A stretch of 14,654 nt of DNA from NCBI GenBank assembly GCA_964400105.1, contig CAYNTG010000058.1, forward strand, positions 1 to 14,654, in the 5' to 3' direction. The stretch comes from CAYNTG01 sp964400105. Lineage in GTDB: Bacteria; UBP14; UBA6098. Every line of letters starts with the position of its first letter. The first letter of the stretch is position 1. The notes under the pieces are model-generated. The model did no database searches. It was not told the origin of the DNA and saw only the letters and a program-made list of their open reading frames with translations. Position numbers and translations under genes: made by a program. Below are positions 7,807-13,712 of this stretch, piece after piece.

Positions 7807-9073
7807 AACTTCGATTATAGCTATTTTAGCAGTCTTCGCGTTGTCTCTTTTTGCGATAGAGACGGGAAGTTTCAGCGAACGCATACTCGCCGTCGTGGAG
7901 GGTGAAGTGATCACATCGAGCGAGGTGGAGATCGCATTGCTCATGGAAACCGGCGGCCAAAAAAGCCAATCTGAATTGGGCGAGGACGCTCTTCGCGATA
8001 AGGTCGAAGCGTTGGTCGATGAAAGGCTTATCCTCCTAGCCGCAGAGGCCGAGTCGATACAGGTCGATCAGTCCCGCCTCGACGAGGTTTTCCAGTCGCG
8101 ATGGCAGAAACTCGTCGAGGGTTACGGTGGCGAATCGGCACTCGAAGCCGCACTCGAAAAGGAGGGATATTCCCTTCTTGGATTCAAAAGAAAAACCCGC
8201 CAACAGATATCCGATTACCTATTAAAGCAATCATACGTCGGCAAGCATTTCGGGCGCATCGATGTCACGGACGATGACGTCGAGGAGTTTTTTAATGAAT
8301 ATGCCGACAGCCTTCCGAAGGCGCCCGCCGAGGTGAAGCTCGATGGGTTGGTCGTCCATCTAACCCCGGATTCCGCCGGCACTGCAGCCGCCACCGCGAA
8401 GATCGAGGGCGCTCTCGCGCGCATTCGAGGCGGCGAGGATTTCGCTACGGTGGCAGTCGAGGTCTCCGAGGACGAGGCTACGGCGGAAAAGGGCGGATTG
8501 CTGGGAACTTTCGGACACGGAGACCTGCTGCACGAACTCGATTCGGCTGCATTCTCTTTGGAATACGACGAGGTCGGCGGGCCGATAGAAAGCCCGATGG
8601 GTTACCATCTCCTGAAGGTCATCGATAGATCTGCCGGAAAGATCACGCTTATGCACATCCTCGTCCGATTGTCGCTATCGCCGGATCGTTTCAACGAGCT
8701 AATAGCTCTCACGGATACGATATATTCGATCTGCGTCGCCTCACCGGATAGCATGAAAAATATACCGAAGCGTTTCACCTCATACAATATAGAGTTTATC
8801 GAAGAATCGGATTGGTTGCCCATATCTTATTTTCAGGATGAACTAAAGAACAAGATGATCGCTTCAGATAAGGGAGACATCATCGGGCCGGAGGAGAGCG
8901 AAAACAGCTTCGAGATATATCGGGTCTTCGACAAAAGTGAGGATCGTGCGCTGACTATCGAGGACGATAGGCAGGTTATCGAGGAATTCGCACGCCAGAT
9001 CAAATCGAGCAGGCTCATCGAGGAGCATATCGACAAACTGCGCGAGGATTATTATATCGAGATCAGGATTTGA
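7796..9073 (+). CDS. surA: SurA-like periplasmic chaperone with two degenerate parvulin domains
   Basis: 425 residues, close to the 428 of E. coli SurA and with the same order: signal peptide (SIIAILAVFALSLFA), SurA N-terminal chaperone domain starting at SERILAVVEGEVITSSEV, two parvulin-like repeats and a C-terminal helix. The first repeat has DFATVAVEVSEDEATAEKGGLLGTF in outline plus GPIESPMGYHLLKVID but lacks the usual His; the second keeps LMHILV but lacks the Gly-rich motif. Chaperone function therefore looks more likely than strong isomerase activity. I chose the TTG at 7796 because it puts the Lys residues right before the hydrophobic core; it overlaps the previous stop by 11 bases and has GAGGAGG 12 bases upstream. 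An ATG at 7769 would add nine residues (MQSRRRWPI) and cannot be excluded. Expected role: escorting outer-membrane proteins through the periplasm. Confidence 0.82.
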   Translation: MKIKTSIIAILAVFALSLFAIETGSFSERILAVVEGEVITSSEVEIALLMETGGQKSQSELGEDALRDKVEALVDERLILLAAEAESIQVDQSRLDEVFQSRWQKLVEGYGGESALEAALEKEGYSLLGFKRKTRQQISDYLLKQSYVGKHFGRIDVTDDDVEEFFNEYADSLPKAPAEVKLDGLVVHLTPDSAGTAAATAKIEGALARIRGGEDFATVAVEVSEDEATAEKGGLLGTFGHGDLLHELDSAAFSLEYDEVGGPIESPMGYHLLKVIDRSAGKITLMHILVRLSLSPDRFNELIALTDTIYSICVASPDSMKNIPKRFTSYNIEFIEESDWLPISYFQDELKNKMIASDKGDIIGPEESENSFEIYRVFDKSEDRALTIEDDRQVIEEFARQIKSSRLIEEHIDKLREDYYIEIRI

Positions 9074-9074
9074 T

Positions 9075-9470
9075 TTGCAGGAATTTGGAATAAAGACGTC
9101 GTCGAGAAACTGCACCGTCGATATAACGGATAAGGTTGTCCGGGCGGTGCGCGATTCCGGCGTAAAAGATGGTGTCGCCATCGTTTATGTCCCACACACG
9201 ACCGCTGCGGTCACGATAAACGAGGGCGCGGACCCGGATGTTCGCACGGATATACTTTCCCATTTAAGCAAACTCGTTCCGCACTCCGCCGATTTTAAGC
9301 ATTTCGAGGGCAACTCCGACGCGCATATCAAATCGACATTGGTCGGCGCATCCGCGACGGTGATTTTTTCCGGCGGTTCGCTCGTTCTTGGGAGATGGCA
9401 GAGTATATTTTTCTGCGAGTTCGACGGTCCGAGATCGCGAAGATTCTACGTCAAGATAATCGCCGGATAA
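9075..9470 (+). CDS. YjbQ / UPF0047 family protein (secondary thiamine-phosphate synthase-like)
   Basis: 131 residues, the normal size for this family. Diagnostic motifs are complete: VYVPHTTAAVTINEG (His41, Glu50), DPDVRTDI, HFEGNSDAHIKSTLVG (His76, Glu78, Asn80, His84, Lys86) and LGRWQSIFFCEFDGPRSRR near the C-terminus. Family members adopt a jelly-roll-like fold, and E. coli YjbQ has weak thiamine-phosphate synthase activity in vivo; the physiological reaction is unsettled. The start is TTG at 9075, one base after the SurA stop, with CAGGA about 6 bases upstream. It appears to be the last gene of the parvulin operon. It has no signal peptide and is cytoplasmic, so its link to envelope folding is not obvious and may be only shared transcription. 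Confidence 0.9.
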   Translation: MQEFGIKTSSRNCTVDITDKVVRAVRDSGVKDGVAIVYVPHTTAAVTINEGADPDVRTDILSHLSKLVPHSADFKHFEGNSDAHIKSTLVGASATVIFSGGSLVLGRWQSIFFCEFDGPRSRRFYVKIIAG

Positions 9471-9565
9471 CATCGATGTTTTTCGATACCACTAACATGC
9501 TTCATTACTGTTATGGAAAAATCCATTCTGTTAATACGGTGTAGTTCTCTTATGAGTCCCATATT

Positions 9566-9597
9566 TTGTTTTTTTTCTCGATAGAGCGCCTTATATT
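9566..9597 (+). promoter_or_regulatory. Weak promoter candidate in the 9471-9656 spacer
   Basis: The 186-base spacer before the exported protein gene contains TATATT (9592-9597) as a reasonable -10. The nearest TTG-type -35 is TTGTTT (9566-9571), at a long 20-base spacing. A small hairpin ATGGA-AAAA-TCCAT sits at 9513-9526 without a T-run. I see no gene or convincing terminator in the spacer. Confidence 0.28.
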
Positions 9598-9656
9598 AGA
9601 TCGAGAATTCCACGAGGCACGCTTATTTTACATCGCTTTCGATTAGGTGGTGAAAC

Positions 9657-10283
9657 ATGAAAAGATTTTACTTAATAATTCAGTTATCGACCCTTTTGGC
9701 CGTTGCAACATACGCATTTCGCCCTGCGCCGCCGCCAGGTTCGCCGAGCTTCGTTGTCGATCCGGAGGTAACCGTCGGTTATGTCTATATCGATGCCGTG
9801 TTGTTGGATACAATCGCGCAGGTGGTCTTTTTCGCTTCGATGAACGTCCCGGACAGCGTCGATGAAATCGAGATATCACCGAACTGGCCGGTCGATTCGG
9901 TCGTCGCGTTCACATCGATGAATATCATGTCCGAAGAGAAAGGCATCGTTCTGAGGGCCGGCGAGACAAAGAAGATAAAACCTCGACGCGATTTCGTCTT
10001 GCGAATTTCATATGAGTTTTCGGTGCGTCGGACACTTTCCGGGCCTCCGGGTCCGTGGAAGGTGGGCGAGGTTTTCGCGCTCTATCCTCCATTCGAGAGC
10101 ATCGACGGCGAGCCGATAGTCTCGCGGAACTTCATCGCCCGCGTAATCCTCCCGCCGGATATGGAGCCTGTTTCATGCGCTGATAAATTCGAGATGGAAA
10201 GGCTTTCAGATGGGTTCAATGTCTGGTTCTATAGAGGCGATTCATCGAGCGAAATCTGCAGGTTCCAATCGATCGGGGAATGA
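9657..10283 (+). CDS. Exported protein of unknown function
   Basis: I do not recognise this family. The protein has 208 residues and a clear signal peptide (MKRFYLIIQLSTLLAVATYA, probable cleavage after ATYA), followed by a Pro-rich linker (RPAPPPGSP). The rest is predicted mostly beta by its alternating hydrophobic pattern, for example VTVGYVYIDAVLLD and RDFVLRISYEFSV, and it contains PPGPWKVGEVFALYPP. There is no lipobox and no internal membrane segment. Two Cys (SCADKF, SEICRF) near the C-terminus could form a disulphide. The start is fixed by TAGGTGGTG a few bases upstream. It precedes the ECF sigma factor by 89 bases on the same strand, so it could belong to the same regulon or operon. 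It probably acts in the periplasm or is secreted. Confidence 0.7.
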   Translation: MKRFYLIIQLSTLLAVATYAFRPAPPPGSPSFVVDPEVTVGYVYIDAVLLDTIAQVVFFASMNVPDSVDEIEISPNWPVDSVVAFTSMNIMSEEKGIVLRAGETKKIKPRRDFVLRISYEFSVRRTLSGPPGPWKVGEVFALYPPFESIDGEPIVSRNFIARVILPPDMEPVSCADKFEMERLSDGFNVWFYRGDSSSEICRFQSIGE

Positions 10284-10372
10284 ATTTTCATGGCGCCGGA
10301 TTCGACGCACATTTTAACGACAAAATAACTTTAAACCTTTTTCGTCCCGATACGTCGAAAGAAATGAGAGCA

Positions 10373-10921
10373 ATGGCTGTTACAGACGAAAAAAAAGAAT
10401 TTTTCGATCTTTTAAAAAGCGGAGACACGGAGGCTTGTGCAAGGTTGGTCGAGGATAACCAGAAGAATATCTTCGGCCTCGCATTCCGGATGACCGGCAA
10501 CCGCGACGACGCAATGGATATTACGCAGGAGACATTTGTGAGAGCATTGGAGAACATAAAGAGATTTCGGGGCGATTCGCTTATCTCGACATGGCTTTAC
10601 ACCATCGCCGCGAATATCGCTCGCGATTTTCTTCGGAAAAGCTCGAAGCGTCGTTTCGTTTCGACCGACGACGAGATTCTGGTCGGCAATTCCAGATCGC
10701 CGCTCGAGGAGCTTGTAGAAAAGGATAAACGCCTTTTCGTTCGCAAGACCATGATGTCTCTTCCTCCAAAAACCCGTGCGGCTTTTGTCCTGCGGTTCGA
10801 AAAGGGATTGCCGATCTCCGAGATCGCAAAGGCGCTTAATAAATCCGAGGGGACGATAAAAGCGCAGATTCACAACGCCGTATATCGCATAAAGACCGCT
10901 CTGGAGGCGCAGGATGGCTAA
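10373..10921 (+). CDS. ECF-family RNA polymerase sigma factor
   Basis: 182 residues, a typical two-domain ECF sigma factor that redirects RNA polymerase to stress promoters. Region 2 contains NIFGLAFRMTGNRDDAMDITQETFVRAL and FRGDSLISTWLYTIAANIARDFLRK. After a short linker, region 4 holds SLPPKTRAAFVLRFEKGLPISEIAKALN and SEGTIKAQIHNAVYRIKTAL, the helix-turn-helix for the -35 element. I chose the ATG at 10373 because family members begin about ten residues before the first helix. An in-frame ATG at 10364, or one at 10280 that overlaps the previous stop as ATGA, would give longer N-termini without family support. The next gene overlaps its last 8 bases, the normal sigma/anti-sigma arrangement. 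The exact ECF group cannot be assigned by eye. Confidence 0.9.
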   Translation: MAVTDEKKEFFDLLKSGDTEACARLVEDNQKNIFGLAFRMTGNRDDAMDITQETFVRALENIKRFRGDSLISTWLYTIAANIARDFLRKSSKRRFVSTDDEILVGNSRSPLEELVEKDKRLFVRKTMMSLPPKTRAAFVLRFEKGLPISEIAKALNKSEGTIKAQIHNAVYRIKTALEAQDG

Positions 10922-11438
10922 GAATAAAATTAACGATTGGAATGCCGCCGAAAGGAAGATGCGGCGTTTCCTTAATGCCGATCCAATCCCCGACCTCACC
11001 GGGTCGGAGGTCCAGAGGCTCACGTTCAATGTCCTTCAGGGCAAACACGTCGAAAGAGAATTGCACTGGTATCAATTAAGGACGGCTTACAAGGTGGCTT
11101 TTGCCGCATCGATTCTTCTGGCGGTGGTTTTCGTCGCCACGTATGTCAAACCCGATCTAAATATAATTCAAACGGCCGGGACCGATTACAACGAGGCGAT
11201 TTTTGAGCAGTATGAGGTAGAGGATGTCCTTATCGAGGCCATATCGGTCGGCGATATCGATGAAGACGAGGCGTTCGCCGGTCTTATAGGTGTCGATGCA
11301 GAGGAATTGGAATCCGCATACGAAACATATCGAGACGATGATATCGATTCGAGAATTGAACGACTTTCCGAGGAAGAAGCGCAAGAAGTGCTCGACATCC
11401 TCGATAAATTGGGTTATCCCGATAAGGAGGAAGCATAA
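10914..11438 (+). CDS. Single-pass membrane protein, probable anti-sigma factor
   Basis: 174 residues. A basic cytoplasmic N-terminal part (1-58) has no HxxxCxxC zinc motif. One transmembrane helix follows at about 60-78 (KVAFAASILLAVVFVATYV), then a strongly acidic outside domain (80-174) rich in Asp/Glu, with DIDEDEAFAGLIGVDAEELE and a helical SEEEAQEVLDILDKLG end. The assignment rests on position: its start overlaps the sigma gene by 8 bases, with GGAGG about 5-10 bases upstream, and sigma/anti-sigma pairs are usually encoded this way. The topology also fits, with an inside segment to hold the sigma factor and an outside domain to sense a signal. No known anti-sigma domain is recognisable, so this is an inference. 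Spy-like genes follow directly. Confidence 0.65.
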   Translation: MAKNKINDWNAAERKMRRFLNADPIPDLTGSEVQRLTFNVLQGKHVERELHWYQLRTAYKVAFAASILLAVVFVATYVKPDLNIIQTAGTDYNEAIFEQYEVEDVLIEAISVGDIDEDEAFAGLIGVDAEELESAYETYRDDDIDSRIERLSEEEAQEVLDILDKLGYPDKEEA

Positions 11439-11960
11439 ATGAGAAGTTTTAGAATTATTGTATTGGGCTTTATTGTCCTATCGACGTCCCTTTTGGCGCA
11501 GCCTTTCCCACCGTCTCCAGAAGGCGGTCCGGGATTCAAGTCGCAGCTTCGCGAGAAAATAAGCATAATCAGGATGTGGAAGCTAATCGATGTCCTCGAA
11601 CTCGGTGAGGAACAGGCGATGGTCTTCTTCCCTGCGTTGAACCAACACGATGCCGATATCGAGAAATTGAATCAGGATGAGAATAGGCTTCTCGACGAAC
11701 TCGAACTGGACCTCACGAATGGCATAGCGAACGATAAGAGACTCCAGGCGAGAATCGATTCGGTTATCGATCTTCGCACGGAGAGATCCCAAATCGATGC
11801 GGAATTTTTCCAGAAAATTGCAGATATTTTAAATGCCGAGCAGAGGGCAAAATTTCTGCTTTTTGATCGAAAATTTGATAAGGAGATGCGAAAAGCTATC
11901 GATATGGGTGTTCGCGGAGATAGGCCGATGCCTATGCGCGACCCCTCAAACCATAGATAA
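11439..11960 (+). CDS. Periplasmic Spy/CpxP-like protein 1
   Basis: 173 residues with a cleavable signal peptide (MRSFRIIVLGFIVLSTSLLA, then QPFPPSP). The mature part is almost entirely helical: IIRMWKLIDVLELGEEQAMVFFPAL, a charged helical hairpin, then LNAEQRAKFLLFDRKFDKEMRK, which matches the LTxxQ-type repeat of Spy/CpxP/CnrX-like proteins. Family members act as periplasmic chaperones, stress-signalling inhibitors or metal sensors. The C-terminal tail GDRPMPMRDPSNHR carries Met and His residues. The ATG at 11439 follows the anti-sigma stop without a gap and has AAGGAGG 10 bases upstream. Position in the ECF operon suggests a sensor or an adaptor for the anti-sigma factor. The match is by pattern only. 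Confidence 0.65.
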   Translation: MRSFRIIVLGFIVLSTSLLAQPFPPSPEGGPGFKSQLREKISIIRMWKLIDVLELGEEQAMVFFPALNQHDADIEKLNQDENRLLDELELDLTNGIANDKRLQARIDSVIDLRTERSQIDAEFFQKIADILNAEQRAKFLLFDRKFDKEMRKAIDMGVRGDRPMPMRDPSNHR

Positions 11961-11972
11961 AAGGGAGTGATC

Positions 11973-12470
11973 ATGACCGGAACAAGGTGGACAACGGTTA
12001 TCCTGCTCGCAACACTAATGCTCGCTATGGTCGCCTTTGCGGGACCGTCAAAGGGGCGCGAAAGGATGTTAGGTGGAGCCGGAAGGATCGAAAAAATGGC
12101 CGACAAGCTCGAGCTTACCGACGATCAAGTCGATCGGATCGAGAGCCTGCGTTACGATATGGAAATGCGCGGGATCGATATCAAAGCTGACCTCGAAAAG
12201 AGGAGGCTCGATCTTAAAAAGCTCATGGGCGAGGAAGAAAAGGATCGTAAAAAAATCCTCGCTCAGGTCGCCGCTGCAAACGAGATCGAAGGCGATCTCA
12301 GTATCATGCGTATCGAAGGCATGCTCGATATAAACGATGTTCTTACAAAAGAACAGCGTGAGCAGCTCGACGAGTTGCGCAAAAAAGGCGCGGGAATGAG
12401 AACGGGGGATAGACCGATGAAAGGTAGTTCTCAGGGAGATCATTCCGATATGCACTCGAAGACCGGGTAA
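11973..12470 (+). CDS. Periplasmic Spy/CpxP-like protein 2
   Basis: 165 residues with signal peptide (TTVILLATLMLAMVAFA, then GPSKG). The mature part is helical, with the family pattern MADKLELTDDQVDRIESLRYD, the heptad-like ADLEKRRLDLKKLMGEE, and DVLTKEQREQLDELRKK (LTxxQ box). The tail after about residue 141 is flexible and contains Met and His (GDHSDMHSK), a possible metal ligand set. The ATG at 11973 is preferred over an in-frame GTG at 11967 because AAGGGAG (11961-11967) lies 5 bases before it. It is the second Spy-like gene in the ECF operon. The operon could continue into gap 2, which begins two bases after the stop. A divergent paralogue of the preceding gene is likely. Confidence 0.72.
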   Translation: MTGTRWTTVILLATLMLAMVAFAGPSKGRERMLGGAGRIEKMADKLELTDDQVDRIESLRYDMEMRGIDIKADLEKRRLDLKKLMGEEEKDRKKILAQVAAANEIEGDLSIMRIEGMLDINDVLTKEQREQLDELRKKGAGMRTGDRPMKGSSQGDHSDMHSKTG

Positions 12471-12471
12471 A

Positions 12472-12571
12472 NNNNNNNNNNNNNNNNNNNNNNNNNNNNN
12501 NNNNNNNNNNNNNNNNNNNNNNNNNNNNNNNNNNNNNNNNNNNNNNNNNNNNNNNNNNNNNNNNNNNNNNN
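12472..12571. other. Assembly gap (100 N) after the Spy-like genes
   Basis: Exactly 100 N, so of unknown true size. It starts two bases after a stop codon and ends at the left arm of an inverted repeat (12572). Additional operon genes, for example an efflux system, could be hidden here. Confidence 0.95.
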
Positions 12572-12639
12572 CGTCGGTCACGAGCCGGATTTTAAAGCAT
12601 AGTCGGTGGAATAGACCTCGGCCGGCTCGTGGCGCGACG
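12572..12639. repeat. Long imperfect inverted repeat at the edge of gap 2
   Basis: CACGAGCCGG (12579-12588) is the exact reverse complement of CCGGCTCGTG (12622-12631). Outer arms CGTCG (12572-12576) and CGACG (12635-12639) extend it past a small internal loop. The loop of 33 bases contains TTTTAAAG. The left end is cut off by the gap, so the element may be longer. It looks like a dispersed palindromic element or a strong RNA hairpin. Confidence 0.6.
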
Positions 12640-12643
12640 CCCC

Positions 12644-12667
12644 ATTTCACGCGGAAATCGTTTTTTT
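12644..12667 (+). terminator. Possible weak intrinsic terminator
   Basis: ATTTC-ACGCG-GAAAT (12644-12658) forms a five-pair stem, followed by CG and seven T (12661-12667). The stem is AT-rich and short. Together with the inverted repeat just upstream it may end transcripts arriving from the ECF operon. Confidence 0.3.
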
Positions 12668-12702
12668 CAATCAATGCCAGATACCTGCATTATAAAAAGC
12701 GC

Positions 12703-12731
12703 TTGAAAAAGTCATATTCACGCTATATTAT
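12703..12731 (+). promoter_or_regulatory. Sigma70-type promoter for the small protein gene
   Basis: TTGAAA (12703-12708) and TATTAT (12726-12731) are separated by 17 bases, the same -10 hexamer and spacing as the valS promoter. It lies about 37 bases before the GTG start at 12768. Confidence 0.55.
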
Positions 12732-12767
12732 TATAAAAATAATAACCCAAATAAAGGTAGGTTAATC

Positions 12768-12917
12768 GTGTTGGTTGTGGTTTTTGGATTGGCGTCTGCA
12801 GGCCTTTTGTTCGTAGTCGATTCTTCTAAGAAGGCGGCGGAAGAGAAGATTCTCGAAAATATAGTAAAAGAGGCTCGCGCAAGGGCAAAGAAAGCGGGTA
12901 AAGAGCTCGAAGAATAG
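12768..12917 (+). CDS. Small membrane-anchored protein, 49 residues
   Basis: Not recognised. A GTG at 12768 has a good ribosome site (AGGTAGG, 12755-12761, 6 bases upstream) and a promoter-like pair at 12703-12731. The first 17 residues (VLVVVFGLASAGLLFVV) form one hydrophobic helix. From residue 18 on it is a highly charged helix of Lys/Arg/Glu/Ala (DSSKKAAEEKILENIVKEAR and on to KAGKELEE) with an amphipathic pattern. This layout, a short membrane anchor plus a charged cytoplasmic helix, recalls small membrane proteins such as YtxH-type or stress-regulated ones, but similarity to any named family is not evident. The codon use and the coordinated start signals argue that it is real. Confidence 0.6.
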   Translation: MLVVVFGLASAGLLFVVDSSKKAAEEKILENIVKEARARAKKAGKELEE

Positions 12918-12930
12918 TTTCGAAGCGGCA

Positions 12931-12983
12931 AGCTTTTAAAGCTACGTGAATATCGAACGGATATTCACGTCGAGTGGGACTCG
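12931..12983. repeat. Three abutting perfect palindromes after the small gene
   Basis: AGCTTTTAAAGCT (12931-12943), ACGTGAATATC-GAACG-GATATTCACGT (12944-12970, eleven-pair stem) and CGAGT-GGG-ACTCG (12971-12983) follow one another with no base in between. No T-run follows, so a standard intrinsic terminator is unlikely. It could be a processed 3' structure of the small-protein mRNA, a structured RNA, or a cluster of protein-binding sites. Confidence 0.6.
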
Positions 12984-13107
12984 CTGCATAATTATTTTGC
13001 GATTTCAACGGTATTATTATAAGAATAATTCCTAATCGGAATTGAAAAGGCGTGCGGCTTTCTGTCGAAAAGGGCGGTTTTTTTAACATCTCGAAGGGGT
13101 GGCAAAT

Positions 13108-13692
13108 ATGAAAAGGATTCTTTCGCTTTTAGTCGCAATGTCGATAGCTTTGTTCTTCGCCGGATGCCTATCTGTCGAAGAAAAGGAGTATTCCTGGACG
13201 ATAAACGACAACGGAAGAGGAACGGCGAAAATCATCCATAAAAATATCTATTCGTCGGGAAATATCGAAGAGGACCTATCCGCCGAGGATTTCGTGTCCC
13301 TGATAGACGATTACCTCGAAGGCGGTATGATCGACGACGACTATCCGGGCGCGAAAAATATGAAAAAACGCCTCTATATCGAGGACGAAAAACTCTGCGG
13401 TGAGGTAACATTCGAGTTCGACGAGCTGTCGGACATTGGATTCTATCGACATAAAGGCGAAGGTCCATTCATGTTTATCGTAGAAACGGACGAGGAGATT
13501 TTTATCGAAAGCGATGGCGATTGGGCCGGCGAAAGCTTCCCTGTGGTATTTTGGCCGGACAAAACGGAGGAGTTCAATCTTACAACATCGGTTGGGAGTC
13601 CAGAAGAGGATGGGACGAAGTTCTTGCTCGATTATTATAATACATGGATGGAAACCGGCGAGATGCCCGATATCGATAGCGCGGATGAATAG
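13108..13692 (+). CDS. Acidic lipoprotein of unknown function
   Basis: 194 residues. Signal sequence MKRILSLLVAMSIALFFAGC ends at anchor Cys20. I chose the ATG at 13108, with AAGGGG (13094-13099) 8 bases upstream, over the in-frame GTG at 13099, which overlaps that site. The mature protein is strongly acidic, with repeated beta-like segments (YSWTINDNGRGTAKIIHKN, CGEVTFEFDEL, GPFMFIVETDEEIFI) and a conserved-looking SFPVVFWPDKTEEFNLTT stretch near the C-terminus. No catalytic motif is visible. The spacer from the small gene (12918-13107) holds palindromes and AATTCC-TAATC-GGAATT (13027-13043). The next genes are convergent, only 20 bases away. Probably a stand-alone envelope lipoprotein. Confidence 0.75.
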   Translation: MKRILSLLVAMSIALFFAGCLSVEEKEYSWTINDNGRGTAKIIHKNIYSSGNIEEDLSAEDFVSLIDDYLEGGMIDDDYPGAKNMKKRLYIEDEKLCGEVTFEFDELSDIGFYRHKGEGPFMFIVETDEEIFIESDGDWAGESFPVVFWPDKTEEFNLTTSVGSPEEDGTKFLLDYYNTWMETGEMPDIDSADE

Positions 13693-13712
13693 ATTCAAGA
13701 ATCGAAGAACAA

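Noticed and set aside
9476..9490. ATCGA/TCGAT mini-hairpin after the YjbQ gene as terminator
   Set aside because: Only five pairs, with the T residues in the loop rather than after the stem.
10320..10350. ECF-type autoregulatory promoter (AAC at 10327, CGTC at 10343) before the sigma gene
   Set aside because: The 13-base spacing is shorter than the usual 16-17 and the -35 lacks the GGAAC core, so I do not call it.
12069..12674. Minus-strand open frame running from the post-gap inverted repeat across gap 2 into the Spy-like gene
   Set aside because: It crosses unknown bases and overlaps a convincing signal-peptide-bearing Spy-like gene on the plus strand.
12984..13025. Promoter for the acidic lipoprotein (TTGCGA 12997, TATAAG 13018)
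   Set aside because: 15-base spacing and weak hexamers in an AT-rich stretch that offers many alternatives; no unique choice.
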